Shown piece after piece: positions 45,433 to 53,747 of a DNA stretch of 64,000 bases. The stretch comes from Saprospiraceae bacterium. Its GTDB lineage: Bacteria > Bacteroidota > Bacteroidia > Chitinophagales > Saprospiraceae. The notes beneath the pieces were generated by a model. That model made no database searches. It was not told where the DNA came from and was given only the letters and a program-made list of their open reading frames with translations. The stretch's first letter is position 1, and each line of letters starts with the position of its first letter. Both the position numbers and the translations under genes were made by a program. The stretch spans positions 1 to 64,000 of the forward strand of contig JAQXDE010000066.1 of assembly GCA_029251525.1 (NCBI GenBank), given 5' to 3'.

Positions 45433-45630
45433 TTACCTTAAGTAATTAAAATAGTTTTGTTTAATCGTTCTCTGCTTTTTGTCGGCCCACGGTTGTTTAT
45501 TGAGATGTACTTTCATCCCAGGTTCTTGACCTGTAACTACGATTTTAGAATTTTGTGCAGCAGTCAAAATATGTTTTGCTCAGTGTGGTATATTAGTTTT
45601 ATAGCATTTGCAATGCTTTTATTTTTTTAA
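45433..45630 (-). pseudogene. Remnant of an unidentified gene
   Basis: The minus strand has a frame that reads KHILTAAQNSKIVVTGQEPG, then MKVHLNKQPWADKKQR and ends NYFNYLR, preceded after a frameshift by KSIANAIKLIYHTEQNIF. The pieces resemble the C-terminus of a normal protein, but no start or complete frame exists. It fills the gap between the PLP enzyme and the M50-TPR gene. Confidence 0.35.
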
Positions 45631-45663
45631 TAAAACAAGTAATTCGTGAGTCATTTTATTGTT

Positions 45664-46839
45664 CTAAAATTTATTTTCTCTGGTTGTCTCAATCAAATAT
45701 TCAATTCCATGAAAATCAATTTCCATGTCTTTCGCCTTTTGAAAATGATCATGAGCTTTTTCCATTTGATTTATTTTTTGAAAATAGTAACCTAAGTGGA
45801 GATAAACAAAGGAATTTGAATCATTTAGAGATTTAGATTTTTTGATATCCACAAAGCCTTCATCTGTTTGTCCCAGCCGAACTTTTGCAAGTCCACGGTT
45901 ATTATAAGCATGAGCAAAATTTGAATCATGTAAAATAGCTGTATTCAAATCGTGAATGGCTTTTTCATATTCTCCCAATTGAAGGAAGGTATAACCACGA
46001 TTATTTAAGGCATTTGTATCTCGGAAATACTTATAGAGATATTTGTTGAGTGAAATTATTGCACTTGCAAGTTCGCCTTTTTTCATTTGTAAATAACCGA
46101 TATGTGCAAAATCACTTATTTCAATTTGTCTTTTTTCAAAAAGAATATTGAATTGTTCGAGGGCATTATCATATTCTTGAGCATCAGTGTAACTGTCAAT
46201 TAGACGAAGACGAATGTTTTTTTTATTATATCCGCGATCAATTAAATTTTTAAATATTGAAATAGCATTGTCATATTTTTTTTCGCGAAAAGAAATAATA
46301 CCTTCAAAATAACTAGCAGGCAAATTTCTCTCTTGAATTGTCATGCTCAATAGTTTTCCATCATTATACCCCACAGACCCATCAAACATTATTATTCCAT
46401 TTTTAGAGGGAAAAATATTTACAATAAAATCCCAAATTGAAGACACTATAAAACAAGTGAAAATAAGATGAATTAAATCACTCCAATCATTAAAAAGAAG
46501 TAATAATATCAATACCACTCCGATGAACAAACTGAAAATAGGACCACCCAGAATAATGATAAGTTTTTCCCAATAATTTGAAACTGTATTGTGTTTACAA
46601 AGTCCGATATTCCAATGTAAAAAATCAAATTTGAAAAATGTTTTCAACCTACCAATAGTAAAATGAGAACTGTTTTCTTCATCGCCATAAGATCCGATAT
46701 GAATCTGGACATCTTCATTGGTGAAGGCTAATGCTGGCAGGGCATGCCCTATTTCATGGATGAATGTAGTTAAGATTCTTGCAAAAACAAGTCCAATGAT
46801 CCAGGCAATGGCCAACAAAATTCCAAAAAGAGTTCCCAT
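45664..46839 (-). CDS. M50-like membrane metalloprotease fused to TPR repeats
   Basis: A 391-residue fusion. The N-terminal half (about 1-160) is membrane-embedded and carries HEIGH at 28-32 (HExxH in a transmembrane helix, as in site-2 proteases), ILGGPIFSLFIGVVL, and NIFPSKNGIIMFDG (141-154), a variant of the NxxPxxxLDG third-ligand motif. The second half (about 165-385) has about six TPR units, such as ALEQFNILFEK, ASAIISLNKYLYKYF and NALNNRGYTFLQLGEYEKAI. TPRs on an M50 protease suggest partner or substrate docking on the cytoplasmic side. No PDZ domain is seen, unlike RseP elsewhere in this window. Confidence 0.78.
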   Translation of the reverse strand: MGTLFGILLAIAWIIGLVFARILTTFIHEIGHALPALAFTNEDVQIHIGSYGDEENSSHFTIGRLKTFFKFDFLHWNIGLCKHNTVSNYWEKLIIILGGPIFSLFIGVVLILLLLFNDWSDLIHLIFTCFIVSSIWDFIVNIFPSKNGIIMFDGSVGYNDGKLLSMTIQERNLPASYFEGIISFREKKYDNAISIFKNLIDRGYNKKNIRLRLIDSYTDAQEYDNALEQFNILFEKRQIEISDFAHIGYLQMKKGELASAIISLNKYLYKYFRDTNALNNRGYTFLQLGEYEKAIHDLNTAILHDSNFAHAYNNRGLAKVRLGQTDEGFVDIKKSKSLNDSNSFVYLHLGYYFQKINQMEKAHDHFQKAKDMEIDFHGIEYLIETTRENKF

Positions 46840-47053
46840 AAAAGGCAGATTGATGAAAATTTAAAACACCAGTTTATTTAAGAAAAAAAGATTGAAAATA
46901 AGTTTTGACAAGTGCTATGCAAACCTTTGATAATTAAACTTTGTTTTAATTTTCGTTTTCATATTTTTATTAATTTTAAAGAAACAAATTAATTATTAAA
47001 TCCCGAAAATTGCCACAGGCAAATATTACAAATATCTTACTCACATAAATATT

Positions 47054-49300
47054 ATGAATAGATTTCTCCTTACAGTTATTATTTTTTTATTTATCGGACA
47101 TGAAGCTGACGCTCAGAATATTCGAAGGCTGGATGTTGGATTTATGAAGGATGGTTTAGATTTACAAAATCCATTTGCTGGAGGGTTGAACTCCCCACAA
47201 ATAAATGCAGTCGACCTGAATAATGATGGGCTGTTAGATGCCCACTTCTTTGACAAAGCAGGTGAAGTGCACTTGACATTTTTAAATAATGGGTCAACGG
47301 ATGGGGCAGCTTATGAATTTGCACCTGAATTTGCTGAAAATTTCCCTGATACCAAAGGCTGGGTTTTGCTCAGAGATTATAATGGAGATGGAATCATGGA
47401 TATGTTTTCTTATTCTGACAACCCTGGAATCCAAGGAGTAAAAGTTCATAAAGGGAGCTATGAAAATGATAAAATTTCTTTTACTCGACTCTTCCATGCT
47501 GATGGTCCACACAATCTCCTTTCATTTTTAATTCCGAATGGAACGTATCCTCAGATTGCAATTACCGATGAAGATTTGCCAGCGATTGATGATATTGATA
47601 ATGATGGAGATTTAGATATTTTGACTTTTGATATTGGTGGTGCGACTGTGGAAATGTTTAAAAACTTATCTGTAGAAATGGGATATGGGCTTGATAGCTT
47701 GAAATTTGAATTATATGACGACTGTTGGGGTAATTTTAAAGAAGCTGGATTAAGCTCTGAAATTCAATTAGGAACAGATACCGATATATGTCCATCACTA
47801 TGGAACCCAACGGTAGAAACTCGTCATTCAGGTTCGACGATTTTGAGTTTTGATGATAATAATGATGGAGACAAAGAAATTATTTTGGGAGATTTGAGTG
47901 GTGTTTCTTTGGTTTATTTGGAGAATGGAGGAGATTCTATAAATTCATTTTTGGTTGACTTCGATCCAACTTATCCAAGTTACGATCAACCAGTAGATAT
48001 GCCGATTTTTTTAGCCAGTTTTTATTTGGACATGGATAATGATGGGAACAAAGATTTAATCGCAGCACCAAATAATTTTAAGTCATCAGAGGATGATCAA
48101 AATATTTGGTTCTATAAAAATGTAACTGATAATAAATTTCCAGAATTTGAATTTCAACAAAACGACTTTTTAGTTGAAACGATGATAGATAATGGTTCAG
48201 GGGCGAATCCTGCTTTTGCTGATGTGAATGGGGATGGATTGATAGATATGGTTGTTGGAAACAAAACCTATTTTTTACCCCAAGGACAAAAGGATTCACG
48301 TCTTTTTTTTTACGAAAATATTGGAACGGAGGTTACACCTAAATATAGGTTAGCAGATGATAATTACTTAGGATTAAATCAATATAATACATCTAGTAGT
48401 TATTTTAATTTTTCGCCAACATTTGGAGATTTAGATCATGATGGAGATTTGGATTTACTGATAGGAGAGGAGACTGGAAAGTTATTGTATTTTGAAAATT
48501 CAGCAGGTGCAGGGAATCCATTTATTTTTAGTGGAATAGCTGATTTGAATTATCAAGGGATAGATGCTGGTCAAGGAATTAATCCGCAGATTATTGATGT
48601 TAACAGAGATGGTTTAAATGATTTACTAATTGGTTGGAGGTTGGGTAAAGTAATTTATTACCCTAACACGGGAAGTTCAAGTGATCCACAGTTTGAGCCA
48701 GATCAATTTATGGCTCCGAATATTGCTACGTTTGGGGGAATTGATACTCGGGTTATTCCGGGTTATGACGGTTCCGCTTCGCCAACCATGATTGATATAG
48801 ATGGAGAATATTTCATGTATGTTGGAACTCAGCGGGGTCGTATTGAAGTGTATGAAAATATCGATGGGAATTTGGATGGAGAATTCACTATGGTCGATTC
48901 TACTTTCGGCGGAATTCGAGAAGGACAAGTTACTCACATCGATATTGCTGATATTAATGACAATGGAAAAATGGATTATATTATTGGGAATAGTAGAGGA
49001 GGTCTTGGGTTTTTTACATCCGATTCATCAGTTCCTACCAATAATTTATACAATGATAACTCGTTGAGTATCAAAATATTACCAAACCCCACAAATGATT
49101 TTGTTTACTTTGAAGTAGATGGGTTTAAGGAAGGTGAGACGGAACTACGAGTGATTAATTCAGTTGGAAAAGTTGTATTGGAAAAATCACTACCTTACTG
49201 GAAGTCTGGAGTTGATTTAAGTCGATTTCCTGCAGGAATATATTTTTGTGAAATTGTAATAGGGGAGAATAGAGGATTAATAAAATTGATTAAAAATTAA
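47054..49300 (+). CDS. FG-GAP/VCBS repeat protein with T9SS C-terminal sorting domain
   Basis: A 748-residue secreted protein. A signal peptide (MNRFLLTVIIFLFIGHEADAQ) leads to a series of FG-GAP/VCBS repeats of the DxDxDGxxD kind (DLNNDGLLD, DYNGDGIMD, DIDNDGDLDI, DVNGDGLIDM, DLDHDGDLDL, DVNRDGLNDL), likely a calcium-binding beta-propeller. The last about 75 residues form a T9SS type A sorting domain (ILPNPTNDFVYFEV, INSVGKVVLE, DLSRFPAGIYFCEI). The protein is therefore exported across the outer membrane and probably anchored or released at the cell surface. A strong hairpin follows. Confidence 0.93.
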   Translation: MNRFLLTVIIFLFIGHEADAQNIRRLDVGFMKDGLDLQNPFAGGLNSPQINAVDLNNDGLLDAHFFDKAGEVHLTFLNNGSTDGAAYEFAPEFAENFPDTKGWVLLRDYNGDGIMDMFSYSDNPGIQGVKVHKGSYENDKISFTRLFHADGPHNLLSFLIPNGTYPQIAITDEDLPAIDDIDNDGDLDILTFDIGGATVEMFKNLSVEMGYGLDSLKFELYDDCWGNFKEAGLSSEIQLGTDTDICPSLWNPTVETRHSGSTILSFDDNNDGDKEIILGDLSGVSLVYLENGGDSINSFLVDFDPTYPSYDQPVDMPIFLASFYLDMDNDGNKDLIAAPNNFKSSEDDQNIWFYKNVTDNKFPEFEFQQNDFLVETMIDNGSGANPAFADVNGDGLIDMVVGNKTYFLPQGQKDSRLFFYENIGTEVTPKYRLADDNYLGLNQYNTSSSYFNFSPTFGDLDHDGDLDLLIGEETGKLLYFENSAGAGNPFIFSGIADLNYQGIDAGQGINPQIIDVNRDGLNDLLIGWRLGKVIYYPNTGSSSDPQFEPDQFMAPNIATFGGIDTRVIPGYDGSASPTMIDIDGEYFMYVGTQRGRIEVYENIDGNLDGEFTMVDSTFGGIREGQVTHIDIADINDNGKMDYIIGNSRGGLGFFTSDSSVPTNNLYNDNSLSIKILPNPTNDFVYFEVDGFKEGETELRVINSVGKVVLEKSLPYWKSGVDLSRFPAGIYFCEIVIGENRGLIKLIKN

Positions 49301-49309
49301 TCGAATATT

Positions 49310-49357
49310 ATTTATGCCGATAGAAATAAGGAAAACCTTGTTTCTATCGGCATAAAT
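49310..49357. terminator. Very stable hairpin between convergent T9SS protein and YggS genes
   Basis: ATTTATGCCGATAGAAA (49310-49326) pairs perfectly with TTTCTATCGGCATAAAT (49341-49357); inside, a T-G pair and AAGG/CCTT extend the stem to an AAAA tetraloop. There is no long T run outside it. Confidence 0.75.
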
Positions 49358-49366
49358 CCAAACAGA

Positions 49367-50017
49367 TTATCTCGCTCCAAACAATAAACTACCTATTCTC
49401 ACCATCGTACTTCCTTCCTCTATAGCAAGTTCAAAGTCTCCAGACATTCCCATTGAAATTTCTTTAAAGTTGTCATCACTTTCAAAAAAACCTTTCTTTA
49501 AAGCTTCAAAAATATTTTTTAATGTTTGAAATTCATTTCGAACTTGGTTTTTATTTTCTGTAAAAGTAGCCATCCCCATCACACCTGCTACCTTAATGTT
49601 TTTCGCATTTTTATAAAAGTCACTATTCAAAATTTGCTGAGCTTCTGATAAATCAAGCCCAAATTTAGTGTCTTCTTCTGCAATATGAAACTGCAATAAA
49701 AACTCAATTATACGATCATGTTTTTTTGCTTGCTTATTTATTTCTTTCATCAATTTAAGGCTTTCTACGGAGTGAATCAAAGTAATGAAAGGAGCGATAT
49801 ATTTTACCTTATTTGATTGTAAATGTCCGATAGCATGCCATTCAATATCTTTCGGTAAAGCCTCATATTTCCATGTTAACTCTTGAACTTTATTCTCACC
49901 AAAAACTCTTTGCCCTTGATCGTACAATTCTTCAATTGCCTTTGCAGGTTTAGTTTTGGAAACAGCTACAAGTTTTGTAGTGGTAGGAGATAGTTTCTTT
50001 AAGATTTCTTTTAACAT
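49367..50017 (-). CDS. PLP homeostasis protein, YggS family
   Basis: A 216-residue PLP-binding protein that controls pools of pyridoxal phosphate and related amino-acid metabolism; it has no known catalytic activity. PLP lysine is K21 in VAVSKTKP. Other fingerprints are VFGENKVQELTWK, IEWHAIGHLQSNKVKYI, SVESLKLM, GVMGMATF and ISMGMSGDFELAIEEGSTMVRIG. Length is normal. Confidence 0.96.
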   Translation of the reverse strand: MLKEILKKLSPTTTKLVAVSKTKPAKAIEELYDQGQRVFGENKVQELTWKYEALPKDIEWHAIGHLQSNKVKYIAPFITLIHSVESLKLMKEINKQAKKHDRIIEFLLQFHIAEEDTKFGLDLSEAQQILNSDFYKNAKNIKVAGVMGMATFTENKNQVRNEFQTLKNIFEALKKGFFESDDNFKEISMGMSGDFELAIEEGSTMVRIGSLLFGAR

Positions 50018-50226
50018 AAAAAAATGTGAAGTTGATAAAATATATAACTAAGTTGCTGAAAATAAGTAATTTAAAATGGAATAATGGTCAATTGTAAATG
50101 ATAAATCCAAGTAACAGATTTTGGTTTTTATGAAAATATTAACAAGTTAAAACCTACTAAGTTCGACATGTTCTTCGTTTTTTTAATTATCTCTCTTTTA
50201 AAATAATAATCAAACCATTTGCATTT

Positions 50227-50433
50227 ATGAATAATTTTCGATTTCAGCGGGCAGAAAAGGTTACAAGAAGAAAAGCAATAATATTCACTATCGTTTTTCA
50301 TGCATTACTTTTTGGTGGGATAACTTTTGGAGCAGATATAGCTGATATTATTACAACCACCGTGAAAGAATATTTCCAACCTAAAAACCTAAACGTTAAG
50401 AAAAAAGGCCCTTTGGCTAAAAACAAAAAGTGA
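50227..50433 (+). CDS. Small single-pass membrane protein
   Basis: A 68-residue protein: a basic N-terminus (MNNFRFQRAEKVTRRKA), one membrane helix (IIFTIVFHALLFGGITFGA), and a Lys-rich tail (KKKGPLAKNKK). The N-terminus resembles the start of TonB-like or other cytoplasm-in membrane proteins, but no periplasmic domain follows. Function unknown. I accept it for its start, composition and TM design, though it is short. It converges on the deoxynucleoside kinase gene. Confidence 0.65.
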   Translation: MNNFRFQRAEKVTRRKAIIFTIVFHALLFGGITFGADIADIITTTVKEYFQPKNLNVKKKGPLAKNKK

Positions 50434-50484
50434 ATAATTACCAGAGGCAATTATTCACTTTCAGTCTTTTGGTTTATTTTTCAT

Positions 50485-51129
50485 TTAAAATAGGCCATGT
50501 AATTCTGCGGAAACCATATTTATTACCTTTCCTAAATCTTCAGGGTTATTTTTAAAATCCATCGTATTCACATCAATCACTAATAATTTACCTGCAGTGT
50601 ATCCTGAAATCCAATCTTCGTAACGTTGATTTAATCTTTTTAAATAATCTAAGCTCATATTACCTTCATAATCTCTGCCTCTTGATTGAATATGAGAAAC
50701 TAAAGTCGAAATATTTGCTTTCAAATAAATCAATAAATCAGGAGCTTGAACTTGTGAAGTCATCGTCTCAAATAGGTCAGAATAATTATCAAAATCACGT
50801 GTTGTCATCAATCCCATATCGTGCAAATTGGGGGCAAAGATAGAAGCATCTTCAAAAATTGTTCGATCTTGAATGACTGTTTTATTTCCATTCAGAATAT
50901 TCAATATTTGTCTATATCGACTATTGAGAAAGTAAACCTGTAAATTGAAAGACCACCGCTTCATATCACCATAAAAATCATTGAGGTAAGGGTTATCATC
51001 AGTAGATTCATATTGAACTTCCCATCCAAAGTTTTTGCCTAATTGAGTACATAATGTGGTTTTCCCAGCGCCAATATTTCCAGCAACAGCTACATATTTG
51101 ACTTCTTTTTTTGTTTCCTCTGGCTTCAT
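50485..51129 (-). CDS. Deoxynucleoside kinase
   Basis: A 214-residue P-loop kinase of the dAK/dGK/dCK group for purine or pyrimidine deoxynucleoside salvage. Walker A is AGNIGAGKTTL near 16-26. Other motifs are YESTDDNPYLNDFY, NLQVYFLNSRYRQ, QDRTIFEDASIF (the ERS-like base/sugar site) and the lid SRGRDYEGNMSLDYLKRLNQRYE. The specificity cannot be read from the sequence. No neighbour is clearly linked. Confidence 0.9.
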   Translation of the reverse strand: MKPEETKKEVKYVAVAGNIGAGKTTLCTQLGKNFGWEVQYESTDDNPYLNDFYGDMKRWSFNLQVYFLNSRYRQILNILNGNKTVIQDRTIFEDASIFAPNLHDMGLMTTRDFDNYSDLFETMTSQVQAPDLLIYLKANISTLVSHIQSRGRDYEGNMSLDYLKRLNQRYEDWISGYTAGKLLVIDVNTMDFKNNPEDLGKVINMVSAELHGLF

Positions 51130-51273
51130 TGTTATCTTTTAAAAATTTGTGTATTATGTTTTTGCCTAGAGTTGATAAACTTCTAGTTTGGCTAATATAT
51201 TGCGAAAATACAATTCCTATATTTAATTTTGGTATGTGAAGGTTTAAAGTTTTCCACTAAATTTTTCTTTGAC

Positions 51274-51301
51274 AATATCCAATATCCAATATCTAATATC
51301 G
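51274..51301. repeat. Four-copy 7-bp tandem repeat upstream of gatC
   Basis: AATATCC, AATATCC, AATATCT, AATATCG lie head to tail. The rest of the 51130-51530 gap shows no gene. Such heptamers could be a variable-number tract or an array of protein sites. Confidence 0.6.
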
Positions 51302-51530
51302 ATTGAATTAAAAAATGATAATTAAAAAAATGATTTTGAGAGGAATCGGAGAGTAGTTTAAATATGTTTGATCATTTAGAAGTTGTCAATAATTTGTTAA
51401 GCTTAAAAATTCAAGGTGAGCTTTTTTAATTTTGTATTTTAAAAAAGCTTAATTTGCGATTTTCTTTTAATAAATGATCTGTATAATGCGATTGACAGAT
51501 AAAAACCTATCAATCATCTAATATTTTAAA

Positions 51531-51818
51531 ATGAAAATCAATCAATCATTAATTTCGAAACTAGAACATTTAGCTCGCTTGGAATTGTCAAATTCCGAAA
51601 AAGAGGAAATTCAGAAAGACCTCAATAATATCCTTCAAATGGTTGAAAAAATGAATGAGCTAAATACCGATGATGTTGAACCACTTGTTTATATCAATGA
51701 ACAACAAAATGTGTGGAGAGAAGATAAGATAGCTAATCAAGTGGATCGCAAAGATGCACTTCGAAATGCGCCAGATAAAAATGAACAATTTTTTAAGGTG
51801 CCGAAAGTTATTAAGTAA
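51531..51818 (+). CDS. gatC: Asp-tRNA(Asn)/Glu-tRNA(Gln) amidotransferase subunit C
   Basis: A 95-residue subunit of GatCAB, which amidates mischarged Glu-tRNA-Gln or Asp-tRNA-Asn. Features are a helical N-terminus (SKLEHLARLELSNSEKEEIQ), the family segment ILQMVEKMNELNTDDVEPL and an AP-rich C-terminus (RNAPDKNEQFFKVPKVI). gatA and gatB are not adjacent, which is common. It is followed after 32 bases by the ABC ATPase. Confidence 0.93.
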   Translation: MKINQSLISKLEHLARLELSNSEKEEIQKDLNNILQMVEKMNELNTDDVEPLVYINEQQNVWREDKIANQVDRKDALRNAPDKNEQFFKVPKVIK

Positions 51819-51850
51819 ATAAACTAAAATTCAATCAATAAAAAGATAAA

Positions 51851-52561
51851 ATGAATCCAATTATTTCAGTTAAAGAATTGAGGAAAACGTACATTATGGG
51901 GGTGGAAGAAATCCATGCCTTGAAGAGCGTTTCTGTAGATATTAGGAAAAATGAATACGTTGCATTGATGGGACCTTCGGGGTCAGGAAAATCAACATTA
52001 ATGAATTTGTTAGGTTGTTTAGACACCCCAAGTAGTGGGAATTATTTTTTGAATGATATTGATGTGAGTGAAATGACTGATGGCGAACTGGCTGAGGTTC
52101 GAAATAAAGAAATTGGATTCGTTTTCCAAACTTTTAATCTTTTGCCCAGATTATCTTCTTTAGATAATGTAGCATTACCTTTAGTCTACGCAGGGTTAGG
52201 TAAAAAAGCAAGAAAAGAGAAAGCAAGAATGGCATTGAATGCAGTTGGTTTAGGAGATCGAATGGATCATCGACCTAACGAATTATCAGGTGGTCAACGG
52301 CAAAGGGTTGCTATCGCTAGAGCATTGGTAAATGATCCTGCTATTATCCTTGCTGATGAACCCACAGGAAATTTGGATACCAAGACTTCTGTTGAAATTA
52401 TGGAGATTTTTGAAAGATTACATGAACAAGGAAATACCATTATTTTAGTTACGCATGAACCTGATATAGCAGAACATGCACATCGAATTATTCGCTTGAG
52501 AGATGGATTGGTTGAATTAGATGAGCTAAACGAGAAAATAGTTCGAACGGCAGAAAGATAA
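51851..52561 (+). CDS. ABC transporter ATP-binding protein, LolD/MacB-type
   Basis: A 236-residue ATPase with Walker [11 protein letters not shown]-loop [22 protein letters not shown], signature [15 protein letters not shown], Walker [13 protein letters not shown] and H-loop VTHEPDIA. The Q-loop and D-loop patterns match LolD/MacB ATPases, which work with a FtsX-like permease in lipoprotein release or export. No permease lies next to it here. It is in the same strand as gatC, so the two may share a transcript. Confidence 0.92.
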   Translation: MNPIISVKELRKTYIMGVEEIHALKSVSVDIRKNEYVALMGPSGSGKSTLMNLLGCLDTPSSGNYFLNDIDVSEMTDGELAEVRNKEIGFVFQTFNLLPRLSSLDNVALPLVYAGLGKKARKEKARMALNAVGLGDRMDHRPNELSGGQRQRVAIARALVNDPAIILADEPTGNLDTKTSVEIMEIFERLHEQGNTIILVTHEPDIAEHAHRIIRLRDGLVELDELNEKIVRTAER

Positions 52562-52598
52562 ATCAAGTCTAAAAATTACGATTGTAAAATAAATTGAG

Positions 52599-52633
52599 AG
52601 CGAGTTTGAACAAAAATCAAATTCGCTTTTTTA
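52599..52633 (+). terminator. Terminator after the ABC ATPase gene
   Basis: AGCGAGTTTGA (52599-52609) pairs with TCAAATTCGCT (52617-52627, one G-T pair), then a T run. Confidence 0.8.
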
Positions 52634-52659
52634 ATACTTAGATTTAATTGTTTACTTTG

Positions 52660-53115
52660 ATGAATAAATATTTTTCAAACAAAAAACTAGAATTAGCCAT
52701 TAATCAAATTGAAAAAAAAAATATTCTAACGGAGATGTGACAGTTCTATGGGAACCTGGAAAATGTATTAATTCAGCTAAGTGATTTAAAAAAATACTAG
52801 AAGTTTTTGATTCAAAGGCAAAACCTTGGATTAATATTGAGGGAGCAGATACGAATTTGATATGGAATCAAATGAAAGATTACCCTTCATTTTCTTTATC
52901 TATTTTAGAAGTTGAAAAATCAGAATAATAGCTTTTGTCAATTTATCAGGTAGGTTTTATTGAAAATCAGCCAATAATAATTGATGGAGAAAGAAGGTTT
53001 ATTACAAGCAGGTGGAATTTATTTTAAAAAATAAAAATACTGCCTGTTGCCATTGTGAATCATATTATTGAAAACTATATCGTAATTGGTTGACCACAAG
53101 TACAAAATTTATTGA
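52660..53115 (+). pseudogene. Decayed YjdI-like / CDGSH iron-sulfur protein gene
   Basis: Frame pieces read MNKYFSNKKLELAINQIEKK (from 52660), a shift in a run of A at 52712-52720, then YSNGDVTVLWEPGKCINSAK. This matches the Fer4_19/YjdI divergent 4Fe-4S domain start (Y-S-N-G-x-V-T-V-x-W). The next codon, a Cys in the family, is TGA (52782-52784), a nonsense change. FKKILEVFDSKAKPWINIEG follows, with KDYPSFSLSI where the family has a second Cys. Later frames end at several stops, with a CCHC piece where CDGSH-like cysteines might sit. Two cluster cysteines are lost. Confidence 0.72.
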
Positions 53116-53150
53116 CTAAAAAATTATACTAAAAATATTAACTAAATATA

Positions 53151-53702
53151 ATGGCATTTAAAATTTATACAAAAACAGGTGACTCAGGTGAAACAGGTTT
53201 GTTTGGTGGAAAACGATTACCAAAGAGTCATCAACGAATTGAAAGTTACGGAACAGTTGATGAATTGAATTCATGGATTGGACTTGTACGAGATTTGACA
53301 GAATTTCCAAAGACTGAAGGTGTATTGGAGAATGTACAAAATCGATTATTTGAAATCGGTTCAAATTTAGCAACTGATCCATCCAAGGCTATGAATATCC
53401 CAACAGTTAAAGAATCGGCTATTTCTCTTTTAGAAGAAGAAATTGACCGAATGGAATCAGATTTACCTCCTTTGAAAACTTTTATTTTACCAGGTGGACA
53501 TCCGATAGTTTCTCAGATTCATATTGCAAGATGTGTTTGTCGAAGAGCAGAAAGAGGGGTAGTAGGGTTGGCCTTGAATGAAGAAGTACCTGATATTTTG
53601 ATTCAATATTTAAATCGTTTATCGGATTATTTGTTTGTGCTTTCTAGGTGGGTAGGAATGAAACTTGATGCGAAAGAACTTCCATGGATTCCAGCGAAAT
53701 AG
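53151..53702 (+). CDS. Cob(I)yrinic acid a,c-diamide adenosyltransferase (PduO type)
   Basis: A 183-residue enzyme that adenosylates cob(I)alamin to coenzyme B12 (adenosylcobalamin). The ATP site opens with KIYTKTGDSGETGLFGGKRL and SHQRIESYGTVDELNSWIGL, and the family RCVCRRAERGVVGL helix and the C-terminal LNRLSDYLFVLSRW are intact. It is a homotrimer in the cytoplasm, so the organism uses B12-dependent enzymes. I see no cobalamin riboswitch upstream. The gene is single. Confidence 0.94.
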   Translation: MAFKIYTKTGDSGETGLFGGKRLPKSHQRIESYGTVDELNSWIGLVRDLTEFPKTEGVLENVQNRLFEIGSNLATDPSKAMNIPTVKESAISLLEEEIDRMESDLPPLKTFILPGGHPIVSQIHIARCVCRRAERGVVGLALNEEVPDILIQYLNRLSDYLFVLSRWVGMKLDAKELPWIPAK

Positions 53703-53747
53703 TTATTTTTTGTGAACCGTTAACTTTTACCGTTCGCGAAGGATAAC

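Noticed and set aside
53000-53150. Cobalamin riboswitch upstream of the PduO-type gene
   Set aside because: I find no B12-box-like sequence or long structured leader; the area is the tail of the dead YjdI gene.
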